A DNA stretch of 64,000 nt, taken from positions 41,001 through 105,000 of the forward strand of contig CALNXK010000009.1 of NCBI GenBank assembly GCA_942486035.1. The letters are read 5' to 3'. The notes under the pieces were generated by a model that saw nothing but the letters and a program-made list of their open reading frames with translations, had not been told where the DNA came from and did no database searches. Below are positions 38,907 through 50,247 of the stretch, one piece after another (the stretch's first letter is position 1; every line of letters starts with the position of its first letter). Source of the DNA: Porites lobata. Its lineage: Eukaryota; Cnidaria; Anthozoa; Scleractinia; Poritidae. The position numbers and the translations under genes are program-made.

Positions 38907-40415
38907 TCTGAAGATGATTTTCACTTCCAATTGACAAAAGTCGGTGAAGACAACTAACTAGAGCGACAGTATAATAACCTATAACCTCCTCACACAACAC
39001 TTGCCTTCCCTTATAATTGAAAGAACATCAGTACCAGTCCTCTCTCGCCCCTCGGAAACAAAAGCTGCGGGTTTTATGCACTTCCTCATAATCAACATGA
39101 AACATCACGTACTACCTTGGCCCGGGGGTACTCCCTCAAATGGCCTCTACGGGGGGCTTAACCCGAAAGGGATACCTTTTTCACATAGGAATTTCATTAG
39201 TTGAAGTATATATATGAAAGAGTAGGGAAATTTATCATTTCGGTCTGTAAAAAGACCCAAAAGGGCTAAGAGATGCATTTTATGCCTGTGAAAAAGTCGA
39301 GAAAACGTTTTGGTATTGTCAGGAGCCTATCTGATGGGCTCCTGGTATTGTGATATATTCATATTTTAATAGATAGTGCATTTACAGCAGTTAAAAGGGA
39401 TGAGGCATGCAAAGCTCTAAACAAGGTATTTGAAAGGGTATCATTTCTCCGTATAATAATATATGGGGGTAACCACCCCGCCTGGGGGTAACATTTCTGT
39501 CAAAAATGGTTAGTAAAGGGTACGGAGAGGGACTTCGGAGCGTAGCCTCCCTGATTAATACTTTGTTGAGTAACCTCGGGTACCTTGGTAAAAAACAAGT
39601 GCGTTTTCGCTTTCGATCCTGCACGGCCAAGACAATAACGACCAAAGGTTCAGCAGTCGAGAAAAAGCCTTTAGATAAATTGTCGTCTTTGCTCAGCACC
39701 ATGCCCATCCGAATTAAATCAGTCTATTGATTTAGCCTGCCTTGCAGGCGCTTGGAAATAGTGGGTGAAAGAGAGAATGGGCGCGCGCGAGGGAGACACG
39801 TTATCTAGTGACTCTATTCTCAGCTTATTCTTATTGAGTACCACTAAATGAGAAAAGACCATTTCATATCATGCCGTTACTAATATAAAGAAATGGTACA
39901 GTCAACTATTCTATTTGTTTCATGTTCTCCCTTTCTTTTGCTTATCTGCAGTTTTCTGACGAAATCCTCTTCTTTCGCAACTGAGGGCACAAAAGATAAT
40001 ATCGTTCAATTAAATAATTACCGGATATTCCTTTTTAGCTGAAACAGTGCGTTTGTATTTGGCGTTCTATTCAATGTTATCATCCGAAAAAGGAACTAAC
40101 ACTGATATCGAATTCAGTTTTTCAGAAAGGTTCACATCCTCTAATAACCTAACTTTAAGAAGACATGTCTTTATATTTGATTGATATGAGAAGTATGCAA
40201 AAAATACTAGATCCAGTTTTGTTGTCCCTTATCCATGGGAACAAGATTAGTCTGGTATACTCGGCCATTTTATGAATTGCAAACTGCTATCTTAGATGTT
40301 TATCATACTTTTAATTATGGTGTAAATAACTCTGTCATCCGCAGAAGCTCCCTTTCCAATTCCATGTAATAATTTTTAGAAAAGGCCCATGGCGGAGAAT
40401 TTCATCTTATTTCCG

Positions 40416-40581
40416 CAGTGGCGGAACAAGGAGAGGGGCCTGGGGGGCCTTCCAGCCCCCCCGCCCCTCTTATTTTTAGACCAAACTGAAGCAAGAAGGG
40501 CGGAAACAATTTTTTGATACCGCCCCCCTCCCTTATCTCAGGGTCTGGATGACCCTTCCCCCCCGTTAGGATCCGCCACTG
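40416..40581. mobile_element. hAT-like non-autonomous element
   Basis: Inverted ends CAGTGGCGGAAC and GGATCCGCCACTG bound a G- and C-rich interior. CAGTGGCGGATC is a common hAT terminus. A clear 8-bp duplication is not visible. Confidence 0.6.
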
Positions 40582-40808
40582 TTTTGTCCCATTCCTTGTG
40601 AAGCCGCGCTTTACAACAACCTCTTCAACATGTTCAATCAGGAGAAAACATATCGCAATTAAAAACCGATCATGTGAATTTTCAATACCGGTTCGATTGA
40701 AAAAAAAAAGTGTTTAGGAAAACTAGGTAAGTAAGAAAACTTCGACAAAGTCATATCACTTTTGAGGTTTACCTCTGCTATTAGTCGTAACTATCATTTA
40801 TGGCAAGA

Positions 40809-40860
40809 TAACCTCCCGCGCAGGTCCACGATCTTAGGGGTTCGTCTGCGTGGGAGGCTA
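40809..40860. mobile_element. 52-bp hairpin element with 9-bp target duplication
   Basis: TAACCTCCCGCGCAG and CTGCGTGGGAGGCTA are imperfect inverted ends. ATGGCAAGA flanks both sides exactly (40800-40808 and 40861-40869). Same size of duplication and similar TAGCCT-type end as the element at 25494. Confidence 0.75.
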
Positions 40861-41736
40861 ATGGCAAGACGGACTTGTCAGTTTCTACCTTTTTGGAATC
40901 TCTAAGACAACACTCACGCTTCCGAGCATAATCAGTTTCAAAAGGCCCGTCGTAAAATTAATTGCTTTCAGGACGACTAGAAGTTATCCGAATAGTTACT
41001 TCAACCAAAGTTTAGAAGACTTTCGAAACCCATGATTAGTACATCTTCAGTTACGCATTGGTGCTAAAATTGGGCCTTCATTGTTTCGCCTTGCTCCCCA
41101 TTTGCCCTGAAGCGATACGAAAATAGAGCCTGATTGAAGCTTTGATTGACGGGGCGGCTATTTCTATTCTTGGTTTGTCAGCTGTGGAGAGGCGACACGC
41201 CTCAGGTATGCTTCCCAGAATAAGTTTGAATCAAGCATCGGCTCCTATTATCGTCTGTTGCCTTGTTAAGCTAATCAAATTCTCCCAAACGCCAACCACA
41301 CAAGCCAACTTCCCATGATATTGGCGACCGATCTGCGTCACTGACGTGGAAGGCATATGCTTTGCTGCTTTGGCCTTTGTTTCGAGACAAACAGACATGA
41401 CATATTTGCGATCGCTAAAATAAATGGCAACATTATTTGTCAGTGGTCTTAGGACTGCCTGAATACGTCTTTTGTAGCAAGCTTTCGATTATGTAGTAAA
41501 GCGCCGCAGACCAGAAACCAGGCTTTAGAAGAAGCAATATTTTGGATCATGATATAAACACTGACAAATCCAACTGTGATAAAATTATAATTCATCTTGG
41601 TCACAAGATCGTGAATGCTCAACCGTCAGTTCTAATTCCAAGCCAGGAGTAATCGGCTCCTGTCCAAGCCCATAAACAAGTGTTTTAAAAGGCACTGATA
41701 TTCCGGGGGAGAGGGGTGGTTCCATAAAAGTAGACA

Positions 41737-42228
41737 CAGTGGAACCCCAGTCATCCGAACTGTGATGGGAAACAAAAACCAGTTCGAATTAGCGAGGGTT
41801 CGAGTTAACGGGGTCACATCAAGAATTGATAGTGACTGATTTTTCAGCACTTCAGTGAATAGTGCAGGTCAAATTTTGAAACTTAAGGTATTTTAGCCAT
41901 TTTTTATGATAAATATGATCTGTTCGTTGCACCAATTAGAATCAAATTTCTCTAGTGTTGACCAGTATTTTAGAGTTTTTAACGGTTGGTATCCGAGTGG
42001 AGTTACAAGAACCAGAATTCGAGTTACTGGGGTAAATTTCAGTGAATTTTTGATCAAGGGAAATGAAATTTAGTTTGAGTTAGCGGGAAATTTGAGTTAT
42101 CGAGTTCGAGTTAACCGAGTAAAAGTGACTGAAAAGTGGGGTGAAATCCAGGGGAAATTGGACTTAGTTCGAGTTAGCGAGGAGTTCGAGTTATGGGGGT
42201 TCTACCAAGGAGAAAAAGGGTTCTACTG
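41737..42228. mobile_element. element of GTTCGAGTTA motifs with CAGTGGAACC ends
   Basis: Starts CAGTGGAACCCCAGTC and ends GGGTTCTACTG. Inside are many degenerate GTTCGAGTTAGCGAGG units. Probably a decayed Tc1/pogo-type non-autonomous copy. Confidence 0.55.
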
Positions 42229-44231
42229 CATGTCAAACACCAAAGGATATAATTTCTGCTGAGCTGTTTTCGTATTTAATTGGATATAGTTTGTAGCTGT
42301 GTTGTTCCGATGTAAGTTACACTTTGCTATAGAATCAGTTGGAAGACGGAACGTTTTTCGCGTTAATTGATGAGACAAGAGAAAATCTAACGAGAAAATG
42401 AGCAGTGTATGGAACAAATCAAAACGTGCGGAGATCCATGCCATGGGCCTGTTACAATCCCTGTAAGATCCAAGCGTGACATTCATTTCATATTTCGCTT
42501 CTTCTTTTTTTTCGTTTAGGTGTTTAGTTCTTTCTGTTGGTTTCCGCCTCCTCGTTAGCCTCTCTTTGATTTTTCATCTTCATTAGCACCTTTCTTAATT
42601 TTCTTTTCTGCACACTCTACCGCATTTCGGCAACGCAGTTCTACAGTACAATTTTAAGGTAGTATATTTTGTTCCGTGCTGCGCAGTTCTATTCATTTTC
42701 TACGTTTGCTCGCGTTTTACGCAGCAGAGACCGCTCCTATTCAGCTTTTCTCTGGCCATAACAATGTTAGTGTCAGTCGCAGTCGTCGTTTTGTCGCAGT
42801 TTTGTTATTTCTTTATGTGCCAAGTTTTCGTTTATAGCAACTTGTAATTTTTTTTCTTTTTATCCTTTTTTTTTAATTTCAACTCACGTTATAAGTTCAA
42901 AGCCTCTGATCCGGACGGAAACAGTTTTTTTTGTTTCCCTCGAATCTCAATGCCCCGAGGGAAACATTGAGATTAGATGTCATGTGACCTTGAAGTAACC
43001 ATTTAACCAATGAGAGCGCGCGCTGACAGGAAGAAATTTCCAGCTACACAAACATCATTTGTTTGAGCCGGGACTTCGTCAGTTTTTGTGGCGTTGATAT
43101 TTCGGCCCCGAGAGTTCCCCGCCTACCGTAGTATAAGTCCCCTTAACGGACAATAGGACAGACACTTCCCCTATTTAAACTAATGCCTAAAATTCATGCT
43201 ACATTTCTTTACTTTTTTTCAGTATTTTCACATTCAATACCGCGAACACCTTTTCTTTGAGCCACCAAAGCAACTCCTTCAAATCCAGTCCCTCCGTTGA
43301 GTAAATATGTTGAAAAGAAACAATAAATTTGAAGATAAAGTTCTTTTTAATTTTAAGTATTACTGATTATTTAAAAATATTAAAAAGTTTTGTTAACATT
43401 TTGTTCCTTATATTTACATGCGGCTTTCACCTAAAGAAATTGTTGACGTATGAAATAGAACTACCGCATTCATCTGAAAAGAGATTGCATTTATTAAATT
43501 TATACGACGGATACGCACCGAAACTTAAAAAGGACACGCGACCAGTCGAAACTCAAAAGTTCACAGATAAAAACATCATCTGATTTCTATCACTGTTAAA
43601 TATGCATGCAAACCTTGATAATGTTGTATATCTTGATAATTTTTATAGTCCGCTTCTTATCGCAAATTTACCGAATCTATCATGTGAGCGCATTTTACAC
43701 TTTTTTTCCATCTTGCAATAAACAGACATCTGGTCTTCAAATCTCGTTTCAACGATGATTTAAGTGGTTAAAACTGCAATGACTCGGTTGACAAAGATTT
43801 CTTTGCAAAAATGACTCTCTCGTTTAAGCCTTTGTCGTCAAAAGAAAGTGTTTCAGGGCAAGTGTATTTACACAGCAAAGTGCAGGAATAGTTTGTCTTA
43901 CGCGAGAGTGGGCCATTTGTTACTATTCAAAGTTTAGGTTGATAGGAATTCCCTGAATAAACCTATTGACATAAGATATTGACAGATAATCGAGACACTC
44001 GTTTGTTCAACCGTTCTGCTTGTGTTCTGATGTAAAAAAAGAATTGTTAGTGAATGAACTAAGGCGCGTTTATCGCTTAACGCACTTGTTTTCTTTACAA
44101 ATTTGGCTTATAGAATATACCTATATAAAATTTGACCAAGCACTGACCACCATGCAAATAAAGCAAGCAAGACAGCTGAGAGCTTTGGCGTGGAAGTCGA
44201 CTGTTACGCTTCTATATTTCATTTCATTACA

Positions 44232-46543
44232 ATGCTGACAGAATTGTCAACTGCTGCAGTCGCTGGGGAACTCATGATTGTTTCTTCTAGTTCACGACGA
44301 AGATCTTGGTCCGATACAGGATCTCCTCTTTTGCGAGAAAAAAGCGCCGGCTTGGCAACTCGTCGGAGTGCAAGGATAAGCTATGTTGCCGTTCCAGGGA
44401 AAAGCACAGAGAGGATAAAAATCAACGTAAGTGGGAAAAAATACGAGCTAACATACACCAGGCTGTTGAAATTCCCGAAAAGTCTGCTCGCTCAATCAAG
44501 ACGAAGGGCGTTTTTCTACGACGAAGATAAGGACGAACTTTTCTTTGATAGAAACCGAATCGCATTTGAAAGTGTGTACCATTTTTACCAAACCGCTGGC
44601 GAGTTTCTCCGACCTGAACATATTCCCGACGAAATTTTGACAAGAGAAATGCAATTTTTTGGTCTCACGGAGTACCTATCGAAAGACACAACAGTTCGCA
44701 GGCCTAAACAAAGTATACGCCCAAGTAACCGGTACCAAAGAATGTTATGGGAACTCTTTGAAAATCCCGGGGCTAATATTGTCGCTCGCATTGTTAACTT
44801 GCTTCTTTTACTATTGATTATTTTGTCTGTCATTTTACTGTGCATTGAAACCCTTCCAGAGTTTAGCGACGCAAGTATGTCGCTTGTTTCGAGGAACGTG
44901 ATACCTGAAAAGGGGAAGGTAAACAAGACTCTCTACAACAAACAGCTCCATAGTGATCATAAAGAGGCAAACTACACTTCATCGAGCAAACTACAAAAGC
45001 TCTTCATTATCGAGGCATTCTGCGTTGCCTGTTTTACGTTAGAAGTGCTAATCCGTTTCGCAGCCTCTCCTGATAAACTGCGATTTTTCCGGAACCTTCT
45101 TAATGCTTTTGACCTTCTTGCCATCCTGCCGTTTTACGCAACCATCTTAGTTTCCACGCTTCCAACTTCAGTACAATCCGCCTACGTTTTGCGTGTGTTC
45201 CGTCTTTTGCGTTTACTCCGTTTTGCAAAAATTTACCGTTACAGCTCCGCTGCTCAGATATTTGTCCAGACCATACGGGAATGCATCAGTGATATTTTGA
45301 CTTTGGCCTTCTTGATCCTTATGACCACGATTGTCTTTGCAAGTTGCAGTTATTACTTTGAACAGGAAAACAAAGGAACCGATTTTGTGAGTATTCCTGC
45401 AGCCTGCTGGTGGGCTGTTGTGACAATGAGTAGCGTTGGGTATGGAGATATGGTTCCTGTCACCATTGGTAAGTTGCAACTATTTTTAGTTTCTTCTCTA
45501 CACTAAATATTGGGATAAATATTATTGCATAAACATGCATTATTATTCACTTAAAACATTTCTCCATTTCTGATTGGCTCAACACCCGCGGCTAATTCTT
45601 CATAACCAGCAAGCGTTGACTAGCCTGCGTCGAGTTTCGCCTGTGGCGCAAGCTAGTGTTCACCAATTTGGCAGACGTTTGGGTTATCCGGGAAAATTAC
45701 GTCAATATAGTAGTGCAGGCAATCGGCAGAAAAAGGGTCGCCAACCGAGATAGACTGGGAACGAGGTTGCATTAGCTCCGTTGTTTTGGGCCGTCAGACT
45801 TCTTTCTTTCTGCTCTCATTTTTCTTTAGCCGCGAGAGAGGCCTCTGTATAGCAGGGAAGCGTGGATAACTCATGAACATTAACTGCAAAGGACCGCAAA
45901 CGAATATGTCTCCGAACGTACTCAGAGGATCTATAGAAGGCCTGATAAGCAAAATATACCGAGTGAAATGTGATCGTAGACATCACACCGATAGAACCTG
46001 CACTTTACATGATGAGCCTGCACTTTATGAGCCTAGCGAGGCAAACGCGGCATTTTGCGCGAAGTGCGAGTCGAGGGGATTCCTGCGATTCGCGTAGAAT
46101 GCCGCGTTCACCTCGTTTGGCTCATAAAGCGCCTGTTATGCAGGATAACAGAACCCAACACAGTTTCTACTATGCAACTTAGGAATTATGGACCTACTGT
46201 TCGTTTCATAGCTATAGAGTTAACTGAGTTGACATGCAGTGATGCATTCTGACCTTCATCTTATATTCAAATACTCCTTATTACAGCAGGTAAAATATCT
46301 GGAGCACTTTGCGTTATATTTGGAGCAATCATTATAACACCACTGCTGCCAATCATAGGATCAAAGTTCAGCAGGATCCAGGAACAAGCGAAACTCGGGA
46401 AGATTTCACCCACGGAAATAATTCCCGGTGAAAGTTCATCTACGTCTGAAGAATCAGTTGTGATGAATGATGCTGTGGAGAGTCGGCCGACTCTTTCCGT
46501 TCGAAGCCACAGCGCACGATCGAGAAGCGTGTCCATTCTTTAG
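44232..46543 (+). CDS. Shaker-type (Kv1-like) voltage-gated potassium channel alpha subunit
   Basis: Two exons, 44232-45468 and 46287-46543, give 497 aa. The acceptor choice at 46287 restores the family spacing TIAGKISGALC. Domains in order: T1 tetramerisation (about 61-150, INVSGKKYEL to FYQTAGEFLRPEHIP), S1 (183-205), an extracellular loop with NKT and NYT sequons (231, 247), S2 (257-277), S3 (288-310), S4 with R321, R324, R327, R330, K333 and R336 at every third place, S5 (352-375), pore helix and filter SVGYGD (401-406), and S6. It ends SIL, a possible class I PDZ ligand. Odd points: the filter has SSVGYGD where Shaker has TTVGYGD, and the S6 PVP kink reads PLLP (431-434). An upstream in-frame GTG is not a likely start. 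Family assignment is firm. Confidence 0.95.
45469..46286. repeat. Kv intron with a palindromic repeat
   Basis: The 818-bp intron contains imperfect arms CTTTATGAGCC..GGCAAACGCGGCATT and AATGCCGCGTTCACC..GGCTCATAAAG (46023-46129). It also carries a TAGCCTGCGTCG stretch near 45623 like the hairpin elements elsewhere. Confidence 0.6.
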
Positions 46544-48197
46544 ACCGAAATATTCTGAACTACATTTTGTAATTAATGTTAAGACTTTTCGCATCTTACT
46601 TTTTTGCGAGCAAGTCAAAATCTTGTAGGAACCTAAGCAAACACAAGCGAGGGTGCCAATGTACAATCGTGTATTGAACAATGCCCCCCCGGAAACTCAG
46701 TGTTTCTGTTAGTTTACAACGTCTTACAATTATGTAAAACCCAGGTTTATCAGTTACTGTTTTATCTGCTTTTTCTTGCTACCTTAACTGTACACACAAA
46801 AGATAATCTAAAGTTCGATGTTTAGGGGGAAAGACTGAGTTAAAAAAATCAGTGGACGTAACTTGACTTGAAATATTGAAAAAGAGTGCAAGAGCCATTT
46901 GCATGATGGCGTCTGTCATTTTACTACTATGACCAGGATCCTTGAGGGTTTTGCAAGTTTCTTGTGCAAACTAAGGCTTTTGTCATTTAAACCTCACTGG
47001 GGCTTCCAAATTTAAATTTGAAAAGAAAAACGAAAAGAATTCTGGTCGTAATAGTAACATGACGCCATCGTGCAATTTATGGCCTATTACTCAGATCAAT
47101 CTACAGTACATCGTGATGTAGTTTTGTTGTTGTTGTTTGTTTGTCTCCAAGTTCTCCAGCGTCTGTACAATTACTCTCAGGGTTACCCTCTCTATAGGTC
47201 ATTTGTAGGGACTCTGGCAAACGGCGAGCCGAACATATCCTTGCAGAAACCTCCCAAGGTCTCTTGTGGTGCGCGCCTTAGAGGCACAAGCAATCGACGA
47301 AGCCACTTGCCACTTGCAAAAAGAACGGATGAAACCTTACGAGCAGAGGCGGACTACGTTTTTGCGACGGATTATAATTTATGATCTGCGTCAAGATTTT
47401 ATCATCTACGTGAGAAAAGTTACTATTTAAAGTTTAAGACCTTTGTCAGGTTTAAAGGACTAGGAACGAGCTTTGTGAATGACTAACACCTTCCGTCGTA
47501 GAATGAAAACGTCTTCATGAATATAGGGTACTTTAGCAACCACGTCACAGTAGTCTTTTGTACATCATGCTTTTGTTTCCCTACTACGATGTAAAATGCC
47601 TCACCTTGATTCTCCATTTTCCAACAAAAATGCTTGGTCACCCCCAAAACGGTTACTAAAATACTCCGACAATGCTCACCATACGGAGCTTTGTATTATC
47701 AATTTTTTTTTTTCAATTCAACTTTAAGTCTTTATTTTCTCTCAATTTTCTTTGTATTTTTATTTCTCTGCAACATAAATTCTGGGAAAATGTCATTAAA
47801 TTTTTCAAATAATGCTGAGCGCTCTGGCATCACTAAAATGCTCGAAAAAAAGCCAAGCATAATGTGCAAAAGTCAACCAAAATGAAGAAGGCGAGTCAAT
47901 ATAAAAATGAATTCGCATTTTTCAAACTTATCAGTCGTCTCTGTCCCGACACGCTCAAAATGGCAAATATAGGTGAGTTTCCCTGGAGTTGAATTCTTAG
48001 GGACCGCACCCAGTAAATATATACTCCCCCTTCGAGCAACGCCGCGGTCGTGCACGGATAGCAATTAGGAATGTATCTATTGCTTTTATGAAGTTCTCGT
48101 TGTTGTCGTTGCTTAATCCCCCTGGATTTATCTTCGAAGTGTGTAAACGGTTGGGAATCTGAATACGTTTCTAGTAAACTAACTGCAAATTAACTGC
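46544..48197. other. intergenic after Kv
   Basis: Kv 3' UTR followed by sequence without a supported gene. The 104-codon frame at 47070-47384 has no recognised domain. Confidence 0.4.
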
Positions 48198-48335
48198 AGC
48201 AGGATTAGCTCAGCTGGTAAAGCGCTTGACAGCAGGGCGGGTAGACTGCGCGAGAGTCTACAGAGCGGGGGGCCGGGAGTCGGATTCCCGGAGCCGGACC
48301 AATACTCAGGGTCTTACAATAACTGCGAAATTAAG
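48198..48335 (+). mobile_element. tRNA-derived SINE head
   Basis: A perfect A-box TAGCTCAGCTGG is followed by a degenerate B-box GGAGTCGGATTCCC and GGACCAATACTCAGGGTC. The internal spacing (over 60 bp) and a G-rich insertion rule out a functional tRNA. Confidence 0.65.
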
Positions 48336-48425
48336 GTACTCCCTTTGCATTGCAAGCGGCTGGACCTTCAAGTGGTTTGGATGAACACGTAAAATGGCGG
48401 TTCCCGTCTCCAGGAGACGTAAAAA

Positions 48426-48650
48426 TAGGGAGCTTAAGCAACAACGTTTTTGAGCGACGCACGTCAACCGGAAGTGGCCTTTTTTCATTTTTTGACGGTG
48501 GTTTCCCGCAAATTTTCAGTCAAATCGCCTCTATAAAAGTAAAGAAGCTAAGGAATACAAATTTTATATCATCAAGGCATGTTAAGAGGGAAAATACCTC
48601 ACTTCCGGTTGACGTGCGTCGCTCAAAAACGTCGCTGCTTAAGCTCCCTA
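48426..48650. mobile_element. MITE with about 50-bp TIRs
   Basis: TAGGGAGCTTAAGCA, continuing through GAGCGACGCACGTCAACCGG, is mirrored at the right end with two to three mismatches. TA or AAT flanks. No coding capacity. Confidence 0.8.
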
Positions 48651-49086
48651 ATAGTCAGTGCTGACAACTCCCCCGGATAATCCTGGAGACTCCAGATTTT
48701 GGACCGCATCTCGCGGTCTCAGGATAAGAGTACGAAGTCTCCCCAATAATCGCCGAAGTTTGCACTTTCTTCATTTCAGTAGACTCGACTTTCCGACAAT
48801 GTTAAAATTTCAACTATTTTGCGTTGTTTGAGCGATTTTAATGTTAACATCGAACGTTTCCTCATAAACTTCAGTATGCCGTTGTAACTTGATAATTGAT
48901 TGGTGGGGAGTAAACCAACCCGTAGGTCAAATGTTACTATGCCAACAACATCTTTCCCGCACGTTTTGTGTCATCGCAAATTTGTCTCGATCGGAGTCAA
49001 AGAGTATTTTTTGCACTAATGACGTCATGTGCGTGTGTTGTGACGTCATCTATTATCTCTTCCCTTAGTTCCCTATCAATTCTCAA

Positions 49087-49433
49087 TAGGGGGCTTAAGC
49101 AACGACGACGGCGAAATCATCGAGAACGACAAAACAGCAATGGGTTAAGATTGGCAAAACAACAACTCGGCACGTGTATCACGCTTTTTGGCACATTTCT
49201 TTGCCGTCATTGTGTACGACTACGACGTGAAAACGTGAACACAAGACAACAACTTTATTTTTCTTTCCCTGAACTTCGATGCAGTCTTTTAGAATTAAAC
49301 TCCCCCAAAAAATTGCCAATATTTAACGAACTGAACGAGATGGAATAAGCGCGATAAAGTTTGAAGAAGCGCGACTTCACTTTTTAAGTGACGTTTTCGT
49401 TGCTGTCTCCGTCGTTGTTGCTGAAGCTCCCTA
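49087..49433. mobile_element. MITE of the same superfamily, different interior
   Basis: TAGGGGGCTTAAGCAACGACG and CGTCGTTGTTGCTGAAGCTCCCTA form the ends, again with AAT outside both. Its ends resemble the element 440 bp upstream, but the interior differs. Confidence 0.75.
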
Positions 49434-50247
49434 ATATTTGAAGACGTGGGCCAGTTGTCGACAACCCTGATAGTAGTTCGTACTTTTGAGCAAAATACTT
49501 TGACATTCAAATAAAGTGCAGCAAAAAAGTGCATTTTTTAAATCCGAATACTCTCAATGAAGTAAATCCGCAAACATTCATGAATCTAGAAAAATCTAGC
49601 CCAGTGTAAATGTAGCCCAAGGCCGGAAGACATCTTATTAAAACATCTTTGACGGGTGGTTCGACTGGCTCATCTACATTCTTATCGCAAAATGGCAGTC
49701 CTGGCTGGAGTACACTTCTTCCTCATCACGTACACTCTAAGTTGTGTCCCTCTGTCTCGCTCTTTATTTAGAGTTCGGGGATGGAGTGTTTCGCACAAAC
49801 GGCATCTCTTTCTGCCTTTCTCCCCTCACCCCCTCCCCCATCACTTTCTTTTTCGTCTTCGGTTCAGCTATCGCGCGACTGTATCTCTTTCTTTGCGAAC
49901 CTCTTTTAATCATGCTTATATGAACCCTATACGAACCACAAATGAAAAACGCATAAAAAAAACCGCCAGCAACGCAGGCTAAAACCAAAAATCTACCGAA
50001 GAGAGTCAACCCACTCCGATAAGACTGGGACGAGTGACTTCGTGGAACGCCTTACAATTCTTGCAGTCAACAGAAAATCAATCGTCAAGCGCGATGCATT
50101 CCGTTTCAGTGTTAGCGGAATTCGTGACTTGGGTATGTCACCAATACTACTATTGTTTCCTTGAATAGTACCCTCAACTTTTACTCATGCTATGAAAAGC
50201 AGCGAAAGCAAAAAAGAGAGAGTTAAAAACATTGGAAATTGGACGTC

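Larger units (their letters stand above)
38907..44231. other. intergenic between Ctr B and the Kv gene
   Basis: No gene is supported. It holds the transposons listed at 40416, 40809 and 41737. The pair of overlapping opposite frames at 39391-39730 has no recognisable domain. Confidence 0.5.

Noticed and set aside
44190..44231. Longer N-terminus for the Kv channel
   Set aside because: The upstream start is GTG; the first ATG in frame is at 44232.
47070..47384. 104-codon frame after the Kv gene
   Set aside because: No domain, no neighbouring exons, and low-complexity V/L start; not supportable as a gene.
48198..48310. Candidate tRNA gene
   Set aside because: The A-box is perfect but the B-box is degenerate, the spacing is too long and no cloverleaf forms; it reads as a SINE head.
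48350..49348. Two frames of about 100 codons on the plus strand
   Set aside because: They run through the TIRs of two MITEs and owe their openness to them.
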